Source: a virus
Direction: 5' to 3' (one strand)
Virus record (IMG/VR): IMGVR_UViG_3300033064_003914
Coordinates: 30,032-94,031 of that record
DNA: 64,000 bases
The translations under genes and the position numbers were made by a program. The notes beneath the pieces were generated by a model. The model saw only the letters and a program-made list of their open reading frames with translations, was not told the origin of the DNA and ran no database searches. Shown piece by piece: positions 9,113-18,466 of the stretch (positions within the stretch are counted from its first letter, which is position 1; every line of letters starts with the position of its first letter).

Positions 9113-9673
9113 TTATTCCGCAGTGCCGGGGAGATAAGCGCTCCAAAAGGAGAGAGTATCAACGCCGTTGTGGTTGACATGCTTGCCGCTCGATACGACG
9201 CCGACGACCGGCGTGACGTATACAGTGACAGCAGCGTTCGTAAGAACACCGGCTGTAGCAGCAGAGCCAGAAGAGGTGCCAGTCGGGGCCGTCAGCAGAT
9301 CGCCGGGGGCGTACGACAGATTGGCGTTGAACTCAGTCGAGTCAATTTCGTAACCGCCAGTCGCAACTACGCCAGACAACTTACCAGACGGCGAGATTGC
9401 CTGATGCATAAACCGACCAGACGCAGTTGTGCCCGGGTTGGACACATCGGCATCGGACGAGCCATTCAGCAGGAAGATTGCAACGTCGGTGTTGCGTACG
9501 CCGGGCAGAAAAACTTCTGCGCCGCCGACAACCTCGAGATGCACAACTCGGCCGCGGGGGACTACGAAGCTGACAGTACCCAGCTTAGCCGAGTAGTCGA
9601 GCGACGCCATGTCGAACCAGCCCTTTTTGATATCAAGGCCATGTTCGAAAGGAAGATCAGGAGAAACAGCCAT
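9113..9673 (-). CDS. putative capsid decoration / head protein
   Basis: 186 residues, beta-rich and low in charge, with no cysteine. The segment SFVVPRGRVVHLEVVGG and a long Ser/Thr/Gly/Ala part (TAPTGTSSGSAATAGVLT) followed by VTVYVTPVVG are typical of head decoration proteins. The CGGAGGTCTTACA site is strong and the gene is immediately upstream of the major capsid gene, a common place for decoration proteins. No catalytic motif. Confidence 0.6.
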   Translation of the reverse strand: MAVSPDLPFEHGLDIKKGWFDMASLDYSAKLGTVSFVVPRGRVVHLEVVGGAEVFLPGVRNTDVAIFLLNGSSDADVSNPGTTASGRFMHQAISPSGKLSGVVATGGYEIDSTEFNANLSYAPGDLLTAPTGTSSGSAATAGVLTNAAVTVYVTPVVGVVSSGKHVNHNGVDTLSFWSAYLPGTAE

Positions 9674-9719
9674 TGTAAGACCTCCGTGTCTTATTGGTGG
9701 TGAAGTAACGTATTAGAAA

Positions 9720-10142
9720 TCAACTCGTGGGCGGATTAAGACCAAGACCTGTGAACAACTTAATGTCACTTGCCCTGAGCTTGCCGTCACGAGCTCCCAC
9801 GTACGAGCTTGTGACGCTAGTATTCGGATCGTACCCGGCCGACTTCTGCGTTACCGGCGCACCAATGCGAGCCATTTCGGCGGCATTCTTGTGCGACGCT
9901 AACTTAATGACCAGTTCCATAGCGCGAACTGGATCTTGCAGAGCAGCGGCCAGCGCTTCCTTCTGGTGCGATTCGATGCGCTCGTTTTCAGTGCACGCCT
10001 TCACAGCCTCGGGAATTAACTGAGCAATTTTCTCTTGCTGCGCGTCGCGACTAGCGAGCACCGACGCAGCCTTGCTCATCGCGACATCGGAAAAACCGAT
10101 GTAGTCGATGACTTTTTGAACTAACTGATTCGTATCAGGCAT
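9720..10142 (-). CDS. hypothetical head-module protein (140 aa)
   Basis: The N-terminal 90 residues are helical (KVIDYIGFSDVAMSKAASVL, KEALAAALQDPVRAMELVIKL). The C-terminal part carries RDGKLRASD. The nearly identical RDGKLEASD occurs in the next upstream gene product (the scaffold-like protein), so the two may share a short binding element. Strong GGAGGTTTCC site. Function not known; a role in head assembly is inferred from context. Confidence 0.5.
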   Translation of the reverse strand: MPDTNQLVQKVIDYIGFSDVAMSKAASVLASRDAQQEKIAQLIPEAVKACTENERIESHQKEALAAALQDPVRAMELVIKLASHKNAAEMARIGAPVTQKSAGYDPNTSVTSSYVGARDGKLRASDIKLFTGLGLNPPTS

Positions 10143-10160
10143 GGAAACCTCCGTTTAAGT

Positions 10161-11441
10161 TCAGCGACCAACGAGTTCGCGCACATGATCTTTCATGATG
10201 TCTCGCAGATGGCGCGACCGCTTGGTGCGAGCCTCTTTGACTTGAAAATTACCGGAACTCTGAAAATTAATAACAGCGTTACCGATCATTTGTAGCTCCC
10301 GAGCAGCCGCCATTTTCGGAGCCATCTCGGGCGCCATTTCAGGGGCCATCTCAGGAGCCATCTCCGGGGCCATCGCCCCTTCGCCACCGCCCTCGGCGGC
10401 AAGACTCTGAAGCAGCGCTTCAGGCGGAATGCCAAGTTCTTGTAATGCCATCGCCAACTCTTGCAGCGCCTCGTCTTCAGACGGCGGAGCCTGCTCAAGT
10501 CCGGGCTCGCCGCCCGGTGCCGCGCCGCCCATCATTTCTTCAACGCTAACAGCTGGCGCTTCTTCGCCGCCTTCAGCTTCGCCCTCTTCGGCGTGATCTT
10601 CGCCTTCTTCAGCGGCGTCGTCGTCAGCTTGCTTCGCTGTGTAGAACCCAACGAACAGGTCAGCCATCTCGTCAGCTTCGCGCAGGGTGTTCGCGCATAC
10701 GTCGCGGACACTGGCCTCGGCCGCAGCCTTATCCAGACCAAGCGCAGCGGCTAACTCGTAGCCAGCCGAAAAAGCGGCAGCCTTGTCGTTATTACGCAGC
10801 GCGGCAAAGTCGGAAGCCTCAAGCTTGCCGTCACGGGGGTCGACGTCGAGCTTGTGTTGGTTGCCCTTTAAATTGCCGCTATTGTCTTTTTTTTCTGTCA
10901 CCGCTTCGGCAACGTCTTTTTCAGCCTTTTTAAAAGTAGCTGTTCCGAAGTTGACGAGGTCAGCCAGAATCTCGTTACCAAGATTGCTGCACTTGGTGTG
11001 AGCTTGTTTGAACGATACGTGGCTGTACTTCTCGCCGTCGTTGGTCTTGGCGGGATGCGAGGTGCCTGGGTCGTCTTTCGTACCCTTGTAATCTTTTTCA
11101 GCGGACGGATCTTCGCCTGTCGCAGCGGCGTTGGTGTTGATGTTTAATTGAACATCGTCCTGACGACCTTCTTGCGACATCTCAGGTGTGTTATCAACAG
11201 CGAGGGCACCCTGCTGTTTCTTAACATCAGCCTCGTACTCAGACGCACGAGCGCCAGTCGTTGCCTTCTGCACATCGTTATCGACGTGCGCGCTGGGGTG
11301 CGTCGACGCGCCCTGATACCCACCCGGGTCAGCGGGAACCGGCGAGGCCTGCTTAGCAGCCGCGACCTTTTCCGCGTTCTGAGAAATTTCTTCAGCCAGC
11401 GCGTTCAGTTGCGCGAAGAGCGAACGTTGCATCCGTGCCAT
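10161..11441 (-). CDS. putative scaffold-like acidic protein
   Basis: 426 residues starting at ATG 11441 (AAGGAGACAACT site); an upstream in-frame TTG-type start at 11465 lacks a site. The N-terminus is coiled-coil-like (SLFAQLNALAEEISQNAEKV). A middle domain contains RDGKLEASDF and AAFSAGYELAAALG. An acidic low-complexity stretch (EEGEDHAEEGEAEGGEE) and a run of MAPE repeats precede a basic C-terminus (RTKRSRHLRDIMKDHVREL). Acidic, low-complexity proteins between the prohead protease and capsid genes are often scaffolds, with the basic C-terminus contacting capsid subunits. Confidence 0.55.
   Translation of the reverse strand: MARMQRSLFAQLNALAEEISQNAEKVAAAKQASPVPADPGGYQGASTHPSAHVDNDVQKATTGARASEYEADVKKQQGALAVDNTPEMSQEGRQDDVQLNINTNAAATGEDPSAEKDYKGTKDDPGTSHPAKTNDGEKYSHVSFKQAHTKCSNLGNEILADLVNFGTATFKKAEKDVAEAVTEKKDNSGNLKGNQHKLDVDPRDGKLEASDFAALRNNDKAAAFSAGYELAAALGLDKAAAEASVRDVCANTLREADEMADLFVGFYTAKQADDDAAEEGEDHAEEGEAEGGEEAPAVSVEEMMGGAAPGGEPGLEQAPPSEDEALQELAMALQELGIPPEALLQSLAAEGGGEGAMAPEMAPEMAPEMAPEMAPKMAAARELQMIGNAVINFQSSGNFQVKEARTKRSRHLRDIMKDHVRELVGR
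10309..10368 (-). repeat. 12-bp tandem repeat encoding MAPE units
   Basis: Five consecutive 12-bp units built on GCCATCTCNGGN (plus strand), with third-position differences between units, encode the Met-Ala-Pro-Glu repeat of the scaffold-like protein. Silent differences show the array is not a very recent expansion. Confidence 0.85.
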
Positions 11442-11483
11442 AGTTGTCTCCTTTGTACACCGCACATTTTATGTCGGCGTTTG

Positions 11484-12959
11484 TTACATCACATAATTCT
11501 GCATAACACAATGCTGTGCTGTCAACCCATCAGCATCATATTTTTTCATGATTTCCGAGAACGCAGCAATTTTATACAGAGCGTAATGACGCGCAAGGGC
11601 TTTCACTGCCGCACTGCTTGTTTCTGCTTTCTTAGTCATCGATTGAAAATTTGTTTCGTTAATAGCCGCCGGCGTTGCATTACGAATCACAGCCAGATAA
11701 GCGCGCTTTTCAACGGCTTTCGGCAACATGCTTCGCGTAGCTGCAACCCGTTCTGCCCAACTGTGAAGTCGGGCATTTGCTGCATATGCTGGATTATAAG
11801 CATTTTGCTCCAAACTTGAAACAATATCTTGCTCAGCAGCCAACTTTGAAAATATGCCGGGCAGGGCGTCGGTCACGGACGTAACCAATTCTTGTCCAGC
11901 GGCCTTAACAGTGAGGTTTAAAAAGTCCTTAACAGGCAGGATAACGCCCGCATCAGCAAGCGCGCGAAAAGCTTCAGCCAGTTTTACGTTGGCTAGTTCC
12001 GCGATATTAATTGTTTCCTGTACAGCCGGCGATTCGGCCAATACTGTCTTAGCCCAATTGCGGCCAAAGTCAGGGGCAGACTCGGCAGAGGCTAGCTTTT
12101 CTAGGGCAATAAGTTGCCCACGGGTATGCGCTGAAACGCCGTCTAAGTCTAAAAACATAGGGGCGGTAACGCCAAGCTGCTCTGCCAACTCAGCGCCGGA
12201 AATTACGCCGGCGGACGCTGCTTTGAGGCGCCCCGAAATATAGGCAATACGATCGGCTGGGCGGTAAACATGAGAAATGTCAAAGAATCGAGGTTGGGTA
12301 TTATCGGCGAATAAAATACTGCCGTCATACGCGCACTTGCCCATGTTGTGTTTTAAACCGCCGGCCTTGCAGTGCCCGCCGTTTTCAATTGAGTCGCAGT
12401 ACTCCGCGCGGGTGCGGGCTTTGTTGCCACAATGGCTGCAAACGTCAAACGGAATGGTGCACGCCATAGACACGCCGATATCGTCGCCGTTGGCCAGCTT
12501 CTCGAGTTCTTTATCGGCTAATAACCCGCCGTTGTGGTCAGCCGCTTCTTTTGTCGCGTTGAGCACGCAGACAAGTTCAATGCGCCTCATGGGATCGTGG
12601 TACGCCGAGGCCTTTACGATTCCGTAGCTTTTAGCCGGATTTTTGTTGATATGGTCGCGGTAAAATCTTGCATGCTTAACAAACGTATCGTGATATTTTT
12701 CGCAGCATGCGCGTTTGAAACCGTCACCGTTACGATTGGGGCCGTAATCTTCAGTGGCGCCAATTGCAATTAAGTGCACAGGAACTTCATCTTTTGCGAA
12801 TTTAATGTGCTGCATTTTGTGCACAAATTCTGCGCCAGCCCGCTTTACAAGGTCAAGCTTATCGGCGCCAATAATCCCGCGGCTAGAAATTTTGATAAGC
12901 GACGCAACCGGTTCGCTGAAGTCTTGCGAATTTGGCTGGATAACCTTGATCATGCTCAT
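11484..12959 (-). CDS. putative prohead maturation protease with Cys4 insertion
   Basis: 491 residues from ATG 12959 (GCAGGAAAAATAAC site); longer in-frame starts overlap the previous gene and lack a site. The N-terminal 170 residues read like a phage prohead protease core: GATEDYGPNRNGDGF near 68-81, a candidate catalytic His in YRDHINKNP near 103 and a candidate Ser in DIGVSMACT near 164. Four cysteines follow (about 174, 177, 188, 197), spaced like a zinc knuckle that is not part of the usual protease fold. The C-terminal 250 residues are helical. The position before scaffold and capsid genes supports the call. Confidence 0.6.
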   Translation of the reverse strand: MSMIKVIQPNSQDFSEPVASLIKISSRGIIGADKLDLVKRAGAEFVHKMQHIKFAKDEVPVHLIAIGATEDYGPNRNGDGFKRACCEKYHDTFVKHARFYRDHINKNPAKSYGIVKASAYHDPMRRIELVCVLNATKEAADHNGGLLADKELEKLANGDDIGVSMACTIPFDVCSHCGNKARTRAEYCDSIENGGHCKAGGLKHNMGKCAYDGSILFADNTQPRFFDISHVYRPADRIAYISGRLKAASAGVISGAELAEQLGVTAPMFLDLDGVSAHTRGQLIALEKLASAESAPDFGRNWAKTVLAESPAVQETINIAELANVKLAEAFRALADAGVILPVKDFLNLTVKAAGQELVTSVTDALPGIFSKLAAEQDIVSSLEQNAYNPAYAANARLHSWAERVAATRSMLPKAVEKRAYLAVIRNATPAAINETNFQSMTKKAETSSAAVKALARHYALYKIAAFSEIMKKYDADGLTAQHCVMQNYVM

Positions 12960-12960
12960 G

Positions 12961-14133
12961 TTATTTTTCCTGCTTTGTTGTTGCGGGAACATTGTTAAAC
13001 GCGCGGTCTGTCGCGTTGCCGAGAATCCGCCCAAGAAGATTAGTGATCGCGCTCGCGCCGACGGCGCCCAAGCCGCCGCCACCGACACGCGCAATGCGCC
13101 GCCCGGTAGTGCCCTTTAAATGCGGCTTAACATCTGTTAGTGTTCGCCCGCTGGGTACGCCTTTGTTGTTTCTAATCATCTCATCAAGAATCGCTGCGCG
13201 GCGGGCTTGCTCAGCCGGTGTTCCGCCCGGACTTTGCGTCCGCACAATAGCTTCAGCATCTTGCAATTTTCCAGCTAAGCCTGCGCGCGCGGCTTGAAAT
13301 TGTTTAAGTTGTGTATTGTACGCTGCTGCGTCGCCCCGCCACGCTTTGACCTCGTTATTGTATGCCGCTACGGCGTTGTTGTAATCAGTCATTGCCGTTA
13401 CACTGCTCGGGTGGCCGTAGATGAAGCCGGGGAGCGTTTCGGGGCTGCGCGGCATAACCGGTGCCGGTCTAAGTCTAGGCGGTACTGCCGGCAGAGCGTC
13501 TAAACTAGCCGCGATGGGCTGGTTGCGCTGGTTATGCGCCTCAAAAATTTTCTTTAAAACCCCGTATTCGTTTTTTGCTGCCGGACCTGTTTTACCTTTC
13601 GTGGCCTTACCGGCCGCGTCAGCGAGGCGAGCAAGAGAGCCGTGATCCGGCTTAGTGCCGGTTACTCTGTCGTAAAGCCAGCCGCCGGATCGGGCGCCGC
13701 CAACACCGCCGGCTACGCCGCCCGCGAGCACGGCCGCACCGCCAAGCGGAGTCGAGTTCGGCCCGCCATAAACGCTCCCCGGCGGTTCTTTTTTACCGGC
13801 CGTGTCGGCTGCCGGGGCCGCAGCAGGGTCGGCCTTTGCCGAAAGCATTTCTTTGACTACCGGCGTCAATGCCGCGCCAGCAAATCCACCTAGTCCGCCC
13901 GTCAGCGCGCCGTATAGCGCATTACGCTGTTTCTGCTTTTCTTTGCCCGATGTCCCGAAATAACCGCTAGCGCCGCCGATTCCCGCGCCAATAAGTGGCA
14001 TGTACATTAACGAACTAATAGCTGATTTAATTAGTCCACTTTCAGCGGCTTCTTTTTGCAAGCCGGCGCTATTGCCGGTAGTCGCATAAACACCGAGAAG
14101 GCTAGCAAATTTTTCAGTTGTCTGCTCGTTCAT
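12961..14133 (-). CDS. glycine-zipper internal virion protein (390 aa)
   Basis: A cysteine-free protein. The N-terminal half has three hydrophobic Gly/Ala patches (PLIGAGIGGASGYFG, ALTGGLGGFAGAAL, AAVLAGGVAGGVGG) separated by charged linkers. The centre is a Tyr/Asn/Ala-rich helical segment. The C-terminus has another Gly patch (RVGGGGLGAVGASAITNLLG). Such glycine zippers insert in or cross membranes in many proteins. Together with the head-module location this suggests a protein carried in the particle and possibly ejected. Stop and next start are two bases apart. Confidence 0.55.
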   Translation of the reverse strand: MNEQTTEKFASLLGVYATTGNSAGLQKEAAESGLIKSAISSLMYMPLIGAGIGGASGYFGTSGKEKQKQRNALYGALTGGLGGFAGAALTPVVKEMLSAKADPAAAPAADTAGKKEPPGSVYGGPNSTPLGGAAVLAGGVAGGVGGARSGGWLYDRVTGTKPDHGSLARLADAAGKATKGKTGPAAKNEYGVLKKIFEAHNQRNQPIAASLDALPAVPPRLRPAPVMPRSPETLPGFIYGHPSSVTAMTDYNNAVAAYNNEVKAWRGDAAAYNTQLKQFQAARAGLAGKLQDAEAIVRTQSPGGTPAEQARRAAILDEMIRNNKGVPSGRTLTDVKPHLKGTTGRRIARVGGGGLGAVGASAITNLLGRILGNATDRAFNNVPATTKQEK

Positions 14134-14140
14134 AACGTCC

Positions 14141-15475
14141 TCAAACTAAACCGCGTTGTTTATCTTGTACGTCAATGAGGTTACGCGTCCGCTCGGCCTT
14201 AATTTTTTCAAGCTCTAACAGTTGCTTTATGTCAAAATCAGCAAGCTGCCCGGCCTCGAGTCGTTTTCGCAAAAGAGCCTGCACGGTTGCGGACGAATCC
14301 ATGAAACTAGGAGCGACCTCAGCCAATTCATTAAACGCATTTGCAACCTCCCTAGGGTCGTGGCCTGAAATAACAGGATCGTTAGTTACCAAATCAGCCA
14401 GCACGCCCTGCGCCCGAATATTGCGCAGCTTCCGGTCATGGTCTGGATCTGTGATGTCTTTAAATGCCTCATTGCGCATTTCATCTGGTGATTTAATGTA
14501 GCTGTTAGCGCCCTGCCACATCGTCTCACCCAGTGCACGCGTTGCCGAAACCGGGCCGGTCGGGTATCCCGACAACGCGTCAGCTTTTTTTAGTTCGACT
14601 GGTTCCTCGGCGGGGTTTCGCAGAATCGAACCTGTTGTAACAACTATTTCCGCTTTCTTCTCTTTAGGCGGCGGGCTGGCAGCGTTAAATTTGCCCTGAT
14701 ACTCCTTGTATGCAGCCAGTTTTTCAAGAACTGTCTGCACAGTGGTGTACGGGCCGTTGTCGCCGAAGTGGTGTTTGCCGGTGGCGGCTTGTTTATTCAG
14801 CCATGGGTAAACTTCCGCAAGCTTTTTGAGCACTGATACGCCTTCGTCGCCAAGTCGCAGCTCAGTCTCCCGAACAGCGTCGCCAAAACTCATATTGCCC
14901 GGCGACCGAAAATACGTCGTAAGCTCGTCCATCGCGACCGCGGCTTTGCTGTACGCCACGGTAGCAACACGGCGAATTTCTTCTGTCGCACGCTTTTCTG
15001 CTACCTTGCGGCTTTGCTCGCGCATGACCGCAGCGTGCTCGTCTCTCGGTGGCGGCGTAAACGTCTTTTCCGGAAGCGGCAGAAGCGCAGCAGCCGCTTT
15101 TTCCATAGTCGCTTTTCGGCGGGCTAAAAACCCGGACGGCGACACCGCGTACTCAGTTGAGATAGCCGTGTCCCGAATAATCTCGCCCGAGGTTTTTACG
15201 GCTTTCGGATAAAGCGCGTCAATAATTGTGTCTACATCGGCAAGCTTGAAGTCAGCTGATTTTTCACTAACTGTTTCACCGAGCTCGCGTTGTTTAGTGG
15301 TGCGGCCTGTGTTGTAGGCATGCACCATAAGGTTTACGTAATTAGCGGGAAAATTCTCCGCTGCCGCGACTTTTATAATCGCGTCGTTAGGTTCCGCGCC
15401 GTCATTCACGAGCGCGGCGGCCTTTTCAATAGCCGAGAGCAGTTTTGTCTCGGCGTCTTTGCTTAAAGGACGCAT
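14141..15475 (-). CDS. putative internal virion protein (444 aa), helical
   Basis: Almost entirely alpha-helical, cysteine-free and rich in Ala, Lys and Glu. Notable parts are an N-terminal helical repeat region, a Pro-rich linker (LPLPEKTFTPPPRDEH) around residue 135, and a C-terminal domain with DITDPDHDRKLRNIR and DFDIKQLLELEKIKAER. No catalytic motif is recognised. Start ATG with GGGAGAATAACGA. Packed between a DNA-binding-type protein and a glycine-zipper protein, it is probably a structural or ejected component. Confidence 0.5.
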   Translation of the reverse strand: MRPLSKDAETKLLSAIEKAAALVNDGAEPNDAIIKVAAAENFPANYVNLMVHAYNTGRTTKQRELGETVSEKSADFKLADVDTIIDALYPKAVKTSGEIIRDTAISTEYAVSPSGFLARRKATMEKAAAALLPLPEKTFTPPPRDEHAAVMREQSRKVAEKRATEEIRRVATVAYSKAAVAMDELTTYFRSPGNMSFGDAVRETELRLGDEGVSVLKKLAEVYPWLNKQAATGKHHFGDNGPYTTVQTVLEKLAAYKEYQGKFNAASPPPKEKKAEIVVTTGSILRNPAEEPVELKKADALSGYPTGPVSATRALGETMWQGANSYIKSPDEMRNEAFKDITDPDHDRKLRNIRAQGVLADLVTNDPVISGHDPREVANAFNELAEVAPSFMDSSATVQALLRKRLEAGQLADFDIKQLLELEKIKAERTRNLIDVQDKQRGLV

Positions 15476-15478
15476 TCG

Positions 15479-16408
15479 TTATTCTCCCGGGAACTTTAAG
15501 TTCTCAAGCATCTTTTGATTTTCGAGCTTGCCGCCAGCCGCCACAATCATTAATTCGTCACTGCGCAATTCTGCGGCGTTATTATCAAATGGTACCATTT
15601 TATCCCCCTCGGAATCCAGCTTTGTCCCAATTTTGAACGGCAGATGACTAAGCATAGCGCCAATATTTTGAACAATACTAATTTGAGACTTTTCGGTGTT
15701 TTCCGTGGTCCGCTCAATTTCAACGTACTTAACGTACGACTCGAGGAGCGGAAGCTGGGTGTGTGTGTTAATTGGAACCGTAAGCGCGGCAACGGCGGCT
15801 TTATGTCGCATAGAATTAATGGCCGAGGTCTGGAAAAACTCAGAAACCTCGTTGGCATTTTGCGGCTTATGGATATTTGTGAACTTACCGATAAGCGCGT
15901 CGAGAACGTAAACACCGCCTTGGTAGCCAAACATTTTCCACAGCAGGTCGTATTGGCGCTCGGTCAGCCCGCGGGAAACGGCGTCTGCCATTACAACGTT
16001 TACGATATAATTGCCATTATGCAGCTTTCCGCGCACATCAAAAAACACGGCAGCGTATGCGGCAATTACGTCCGGCTCGCAACCCACTTTTTCGGCAATT
16101 TCCTCGTCAGACGCGCCGGCCAGAATGTAAGCCTCGATAGCCCAACGTGTCGGGGCCTTTTCTTCTGCCCAAACTGAATGCGCCCAGAATAACCCACGGT
16201 CTAAACGCACTAAGGCGTATACAGCGTGTGGTTTATTTGCAGCCATAGCGTGACGACGCTTTAGCCGCACAATGCGCCGAATCCACTCAAAACCATCGGA
16301 GCCGTCAACGGCTTTGGACGGCTTTGGGCCACCAGCGTCAATTTGCACAGCCCGCAGCCAACGCCAGTTCGGCGCGCGTAGGGGATTGTCGCGTAAGGCG
16401 GTCAGCAT
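15479..16408 (-). CDS. putative small-terminase-like or HTH protein
   Basis: 309 residues from ATG 16408. A TTG 30 bp upstream is in frame but has no ribosome binding site. Near residues 85-115 (AYILAGASDEEIAEKVGCEPDVIAAY) there is a helix-turn-helix pattern of the kind seen in small terminase subunits and phage DNA-binding proteins. Further on it is helical with conserved aromatic residues (YDLLWKMFGYQGGVYVLDALIG). No ATPase motif is present. The call is tentative because the large terminase gene is not in the window. Confidence 0.4.
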   Translation of the reverse strand: MLTALRDNPLRAPNWRWLRAVQIDAGGPKPSKAVDGSDGFEWIRRIVRLKRRHAMAANKPHAVYALVRLDRGLFWAHSVWAEEKAPTRWAIEAYILAGASDEEIAEKVGCEPDVIAAYAAVFFDVRGKLHNGNYIVNVVMADAVSRGLTERQYDLLWKMFGYQGGVYVLDALIGKFTNIHKPQNANEVSEFFQTSAINSMRHKAAVAALTVPINTHTQLPLLESYVKYVEIERTTENTEKSQISIVQNIGAMLSHLPFKIGTKLDSEGDKMVPFDNNAAELRSDELMIVAAGGKLENQKMLENLKFPGE

Positions 16409-16449
16409 GTAAAACTTTCTTAGCCGTATTGGTCGCAATTACCAGGCTA

Positions 16450-17502
16450 TCACGGCGAGTTTTGGTCAACAAACCCGAAACAGACTGTGCAGTAATATTC
16501 GCTGACGGTGTAGTTAAACTTCACGCTAGTCATTGTGCCGTCGATTCGAATAATGTTGAACCCTTCTGCGCCAGTAAATTGTGTGTACTGAGTAGCGCCT
16601 ACGGGATTTTGATATGTCGTTTCGCCGCCTGACTCCCAGATTGGCGTAAACGGTTTTGGCGCGCCATTCTCGTCGAGTACCTGTACTGGGACCCCCGTGC
16701 CGGGATTACCGACACTAGCAAAAGCAACTAGGGCGTCTGTGACGGGCGAACTAAACGTCGCAGTAAATACCCCGGTCTGCGTGTTTCCAATTTGCTTGCC
16801 GCTGCTTGGTACGCCGTAGTCTGCCGGGAAAGTGCCGGGGTTGTACATGCCGCTGTGCTCGAACATCCCGCCACCACTTTGGGTAATTGCGACTGTGATG
16901 GCGTTCTGCCCGATTCCAGACGCCGTGGTGGAATCTATGCTCAGCATTCTCATCCACTTGAAACCAGAGTCGCCAGTACACGAAGAGTCATCGCAAGTCG
17001 CTAACGGGTTGTAATTGTCGGCGGCTGGGTTCGTGCAGCCATAGACGCATGGAATACATGAGCCGTCGTCACACGTTGCGCTTGGGTTGTAGTTTGTGGC
17101 TGTGTTATCCGTGCAGCCATTAACACACGGAGGGCAAACCTGCTCAGCCGTAAATGGCGCCGGCCAATTTACCAACCACGGCCGGGTCGCATAACTATAC
17201 GCTCTGGCGAGTTCTGCGCCTTCGTTCGTGTAAAGCCACACGCCTGTTATGTAGCGAACCGTTTCATCTCCGTAAACATATGTCTCACGGCCATACGGCG
17301 CGTAGTTAATAGGAGAGAGAGTGCGCTCACCAGCAACCCAGCCGGTCATTTTGACGGGGGCAGTTGCCTCCGAGCAACACGAATCGCCGCGACAAAACAC
17401 CAACTTATCGCCTATAAACACGCGTGCAACATCGTCATCGCCTATTTTAATAGACGTGATGTTGGTGCTGCCTATGTATGTATCGCTGTCTACTATTGGC
17501 AT
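16450..17502 (-). CDS. putative tail fibre / adhesin with two GCT-NYNP-DDGSC repeats
   Basis: 350 residues, beta-rich. Between about residues 128 and 176 there are two tandem 21-residue modules of the form GCT-x4-A-x-NYNP-x-ATCDD-x-SC. These Asp/Cys-rich modules recur in extracellular, often calcium-binding, proteins of environmental bacteria and phages. The C-terminal 170 residues look like a jelly-roll or lectin domain (FSSPVTDALVAFASVG, IIRIDGTMTSVKFNYT). A Gly/Asp-rich start (IGSTNITSIKIGDDDVARVFIG) is also typical of fibre proteins. It pairs with the next fibre-type gene. Confidence 0.65.
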   Translation of the reverse strand: MPIVDSDTYIGSTNITSIKIGDDDVARVFIGDKLVFCRGDSCCSEATAPVKMTGWVAGERTLSPINYAPYGRETYVYGDETVRYITGVWLYTNEGAELARAYSYATRPWLVNWPAPFTAEQVCPPCVNGCTDNTATNYNPSATCDDGSCIPCVYGCTNPAADNYNPLATCDDSSCTGDSGFKWMRMLSIDSTTASGIGQNAITVAITQSGGGMFEHSGMYNPGTFPADYGVPSSGKQIGNTQTGVFTATFSSPVTDALVAFASVGNPGTGVPVQVLDENGAPKPFTPIWESGGETTYQNPVGATQYTQFTGAEGFNIIRIDGTMTSVKFNYTVSEYYCTVCFGFVDQNSP

Positions 17503-17507
17503 AGCGA

Positions 17508-18443
17508 TTACTCGGCAACAATGTAGTACACAGTTGCCGGATCTTTAGTCGCCAATGCGTTATAGCCGGCCTGGGTAATTTTGACGATGTTTGTAAGCAC
17601 TGTCCCGCCTGTAAGCCCGGTAATGTCGCTCTCTACGTAGTTGTTTGCTCCGCCGCCGCCAATCTCTACCGCCGTGTTGTCTGCAAGTCCGGCGTACAGT
17701 TTATTCTCGTCTTCGTCGTACAGCATCTCACCCGGCTGCACGTTGATCGGCGTCAGATTTATTTCGCTGACAATCTCGCGGCGGCGGCGTGGAAAATGCA
17801 ACGCGCGGAATACGCGCGTAAAAATTTCACCCGGCTCGGCGCTAATTTCGAGGTACGTGAAATAAGCCTTATCGCTAACATCGGTATCCACATCGGCGTG
17901 AAAACCGATGCGGTACGCGCCAGCAGAAAGCCGCTCGTTTTCAAGCACAATTGTGTCGACAAGGTCGGAGGGGTCGGGGCTACTGCCTACAAACAATTCG
18001 TGCGTAATAGTTTCTGCAACTGGGTCATACGTCACGCGCGCTGTGTAAGTAATGTCAACTGTGAGTGTGTATTCTGAATACACGACGCTTTCTGCAACTT
18101 GCCCCATCACGCGCGGATTGCCGCAATTGTACTGAACGGCAATACGTGACGTGTCATCGTCCCAACTCCAGTACGGCTCAGCGTCGGCTTTGAAAAAACA
18201 AATGCCGTGATCGGGGCAGGCCTCATCCTCGTCCCCGTCGCTAATGTTGCTGTGCACAAACGTGTAAACGACTACGACAGTTGTTTCGCCACCGATGTCA
18301 TAGTTCGTGCGAATAGGGTACAGCGCATTTTCCGCGTCGCCAGAGAACCACATGCCGGTAGAGTCAAAACCAAACGCTAAGTTTGCGTCTGGGAACGTAT
18401 CAAGCCACGCTGGCTGTGTCTGCAGATTGCTAGAAACACTCAT
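17508..18443 (-). CDS. putative tail fibre / receptor-binding protein with lectin-like domain
   Basis: 311 residues. Residues 1-215 resemble a concanavalin/laminin-G jelly roll (TTVVVVYTFVHSNISDGD, AYRIGFHADVDTDVSDKAYFTYLEI). A fibre-type segment follows: PGEMLYDEDENKLYAGLADN is the phage fibre pattern in which a read-out strand is followed by KLYAG. It ends VYYIVAE, another common fibre tail. No signal peptide. Five bp separate it from the next fibre-type gene. A host-binding role is inferred. Confidence 0.65.
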   Translation of the reverse strand: MSVSSNLQTQPAWLDTFPDANLAFGFDSTGMWFSGDAENALYPIRTNYDIGGETTVVVVYTFVHSNISDGDEDEACPDHGICFFKADAEPYWSWDDDTSRIAVQYNCGNPRVMGQVAESVVYSEYTLTVDITYTARVTYDPVAETITHELFVGSSPDPSDLVDTIVLENERLSAGAYRIGFHADVDTDVSDKAYFTYLEISAEPGEIFTRVFRALHFPRRRREIVSEINLTPINVQPGEMLYDEDENKLYAGLADNTAVEIGGGGANNYVESDITGLTGGTVLTNIVKITQAGYNALATKDPATVYYIVAE

Positions 18444-18466
18444 GCTATTTCTCCAGTATGTGGTAT

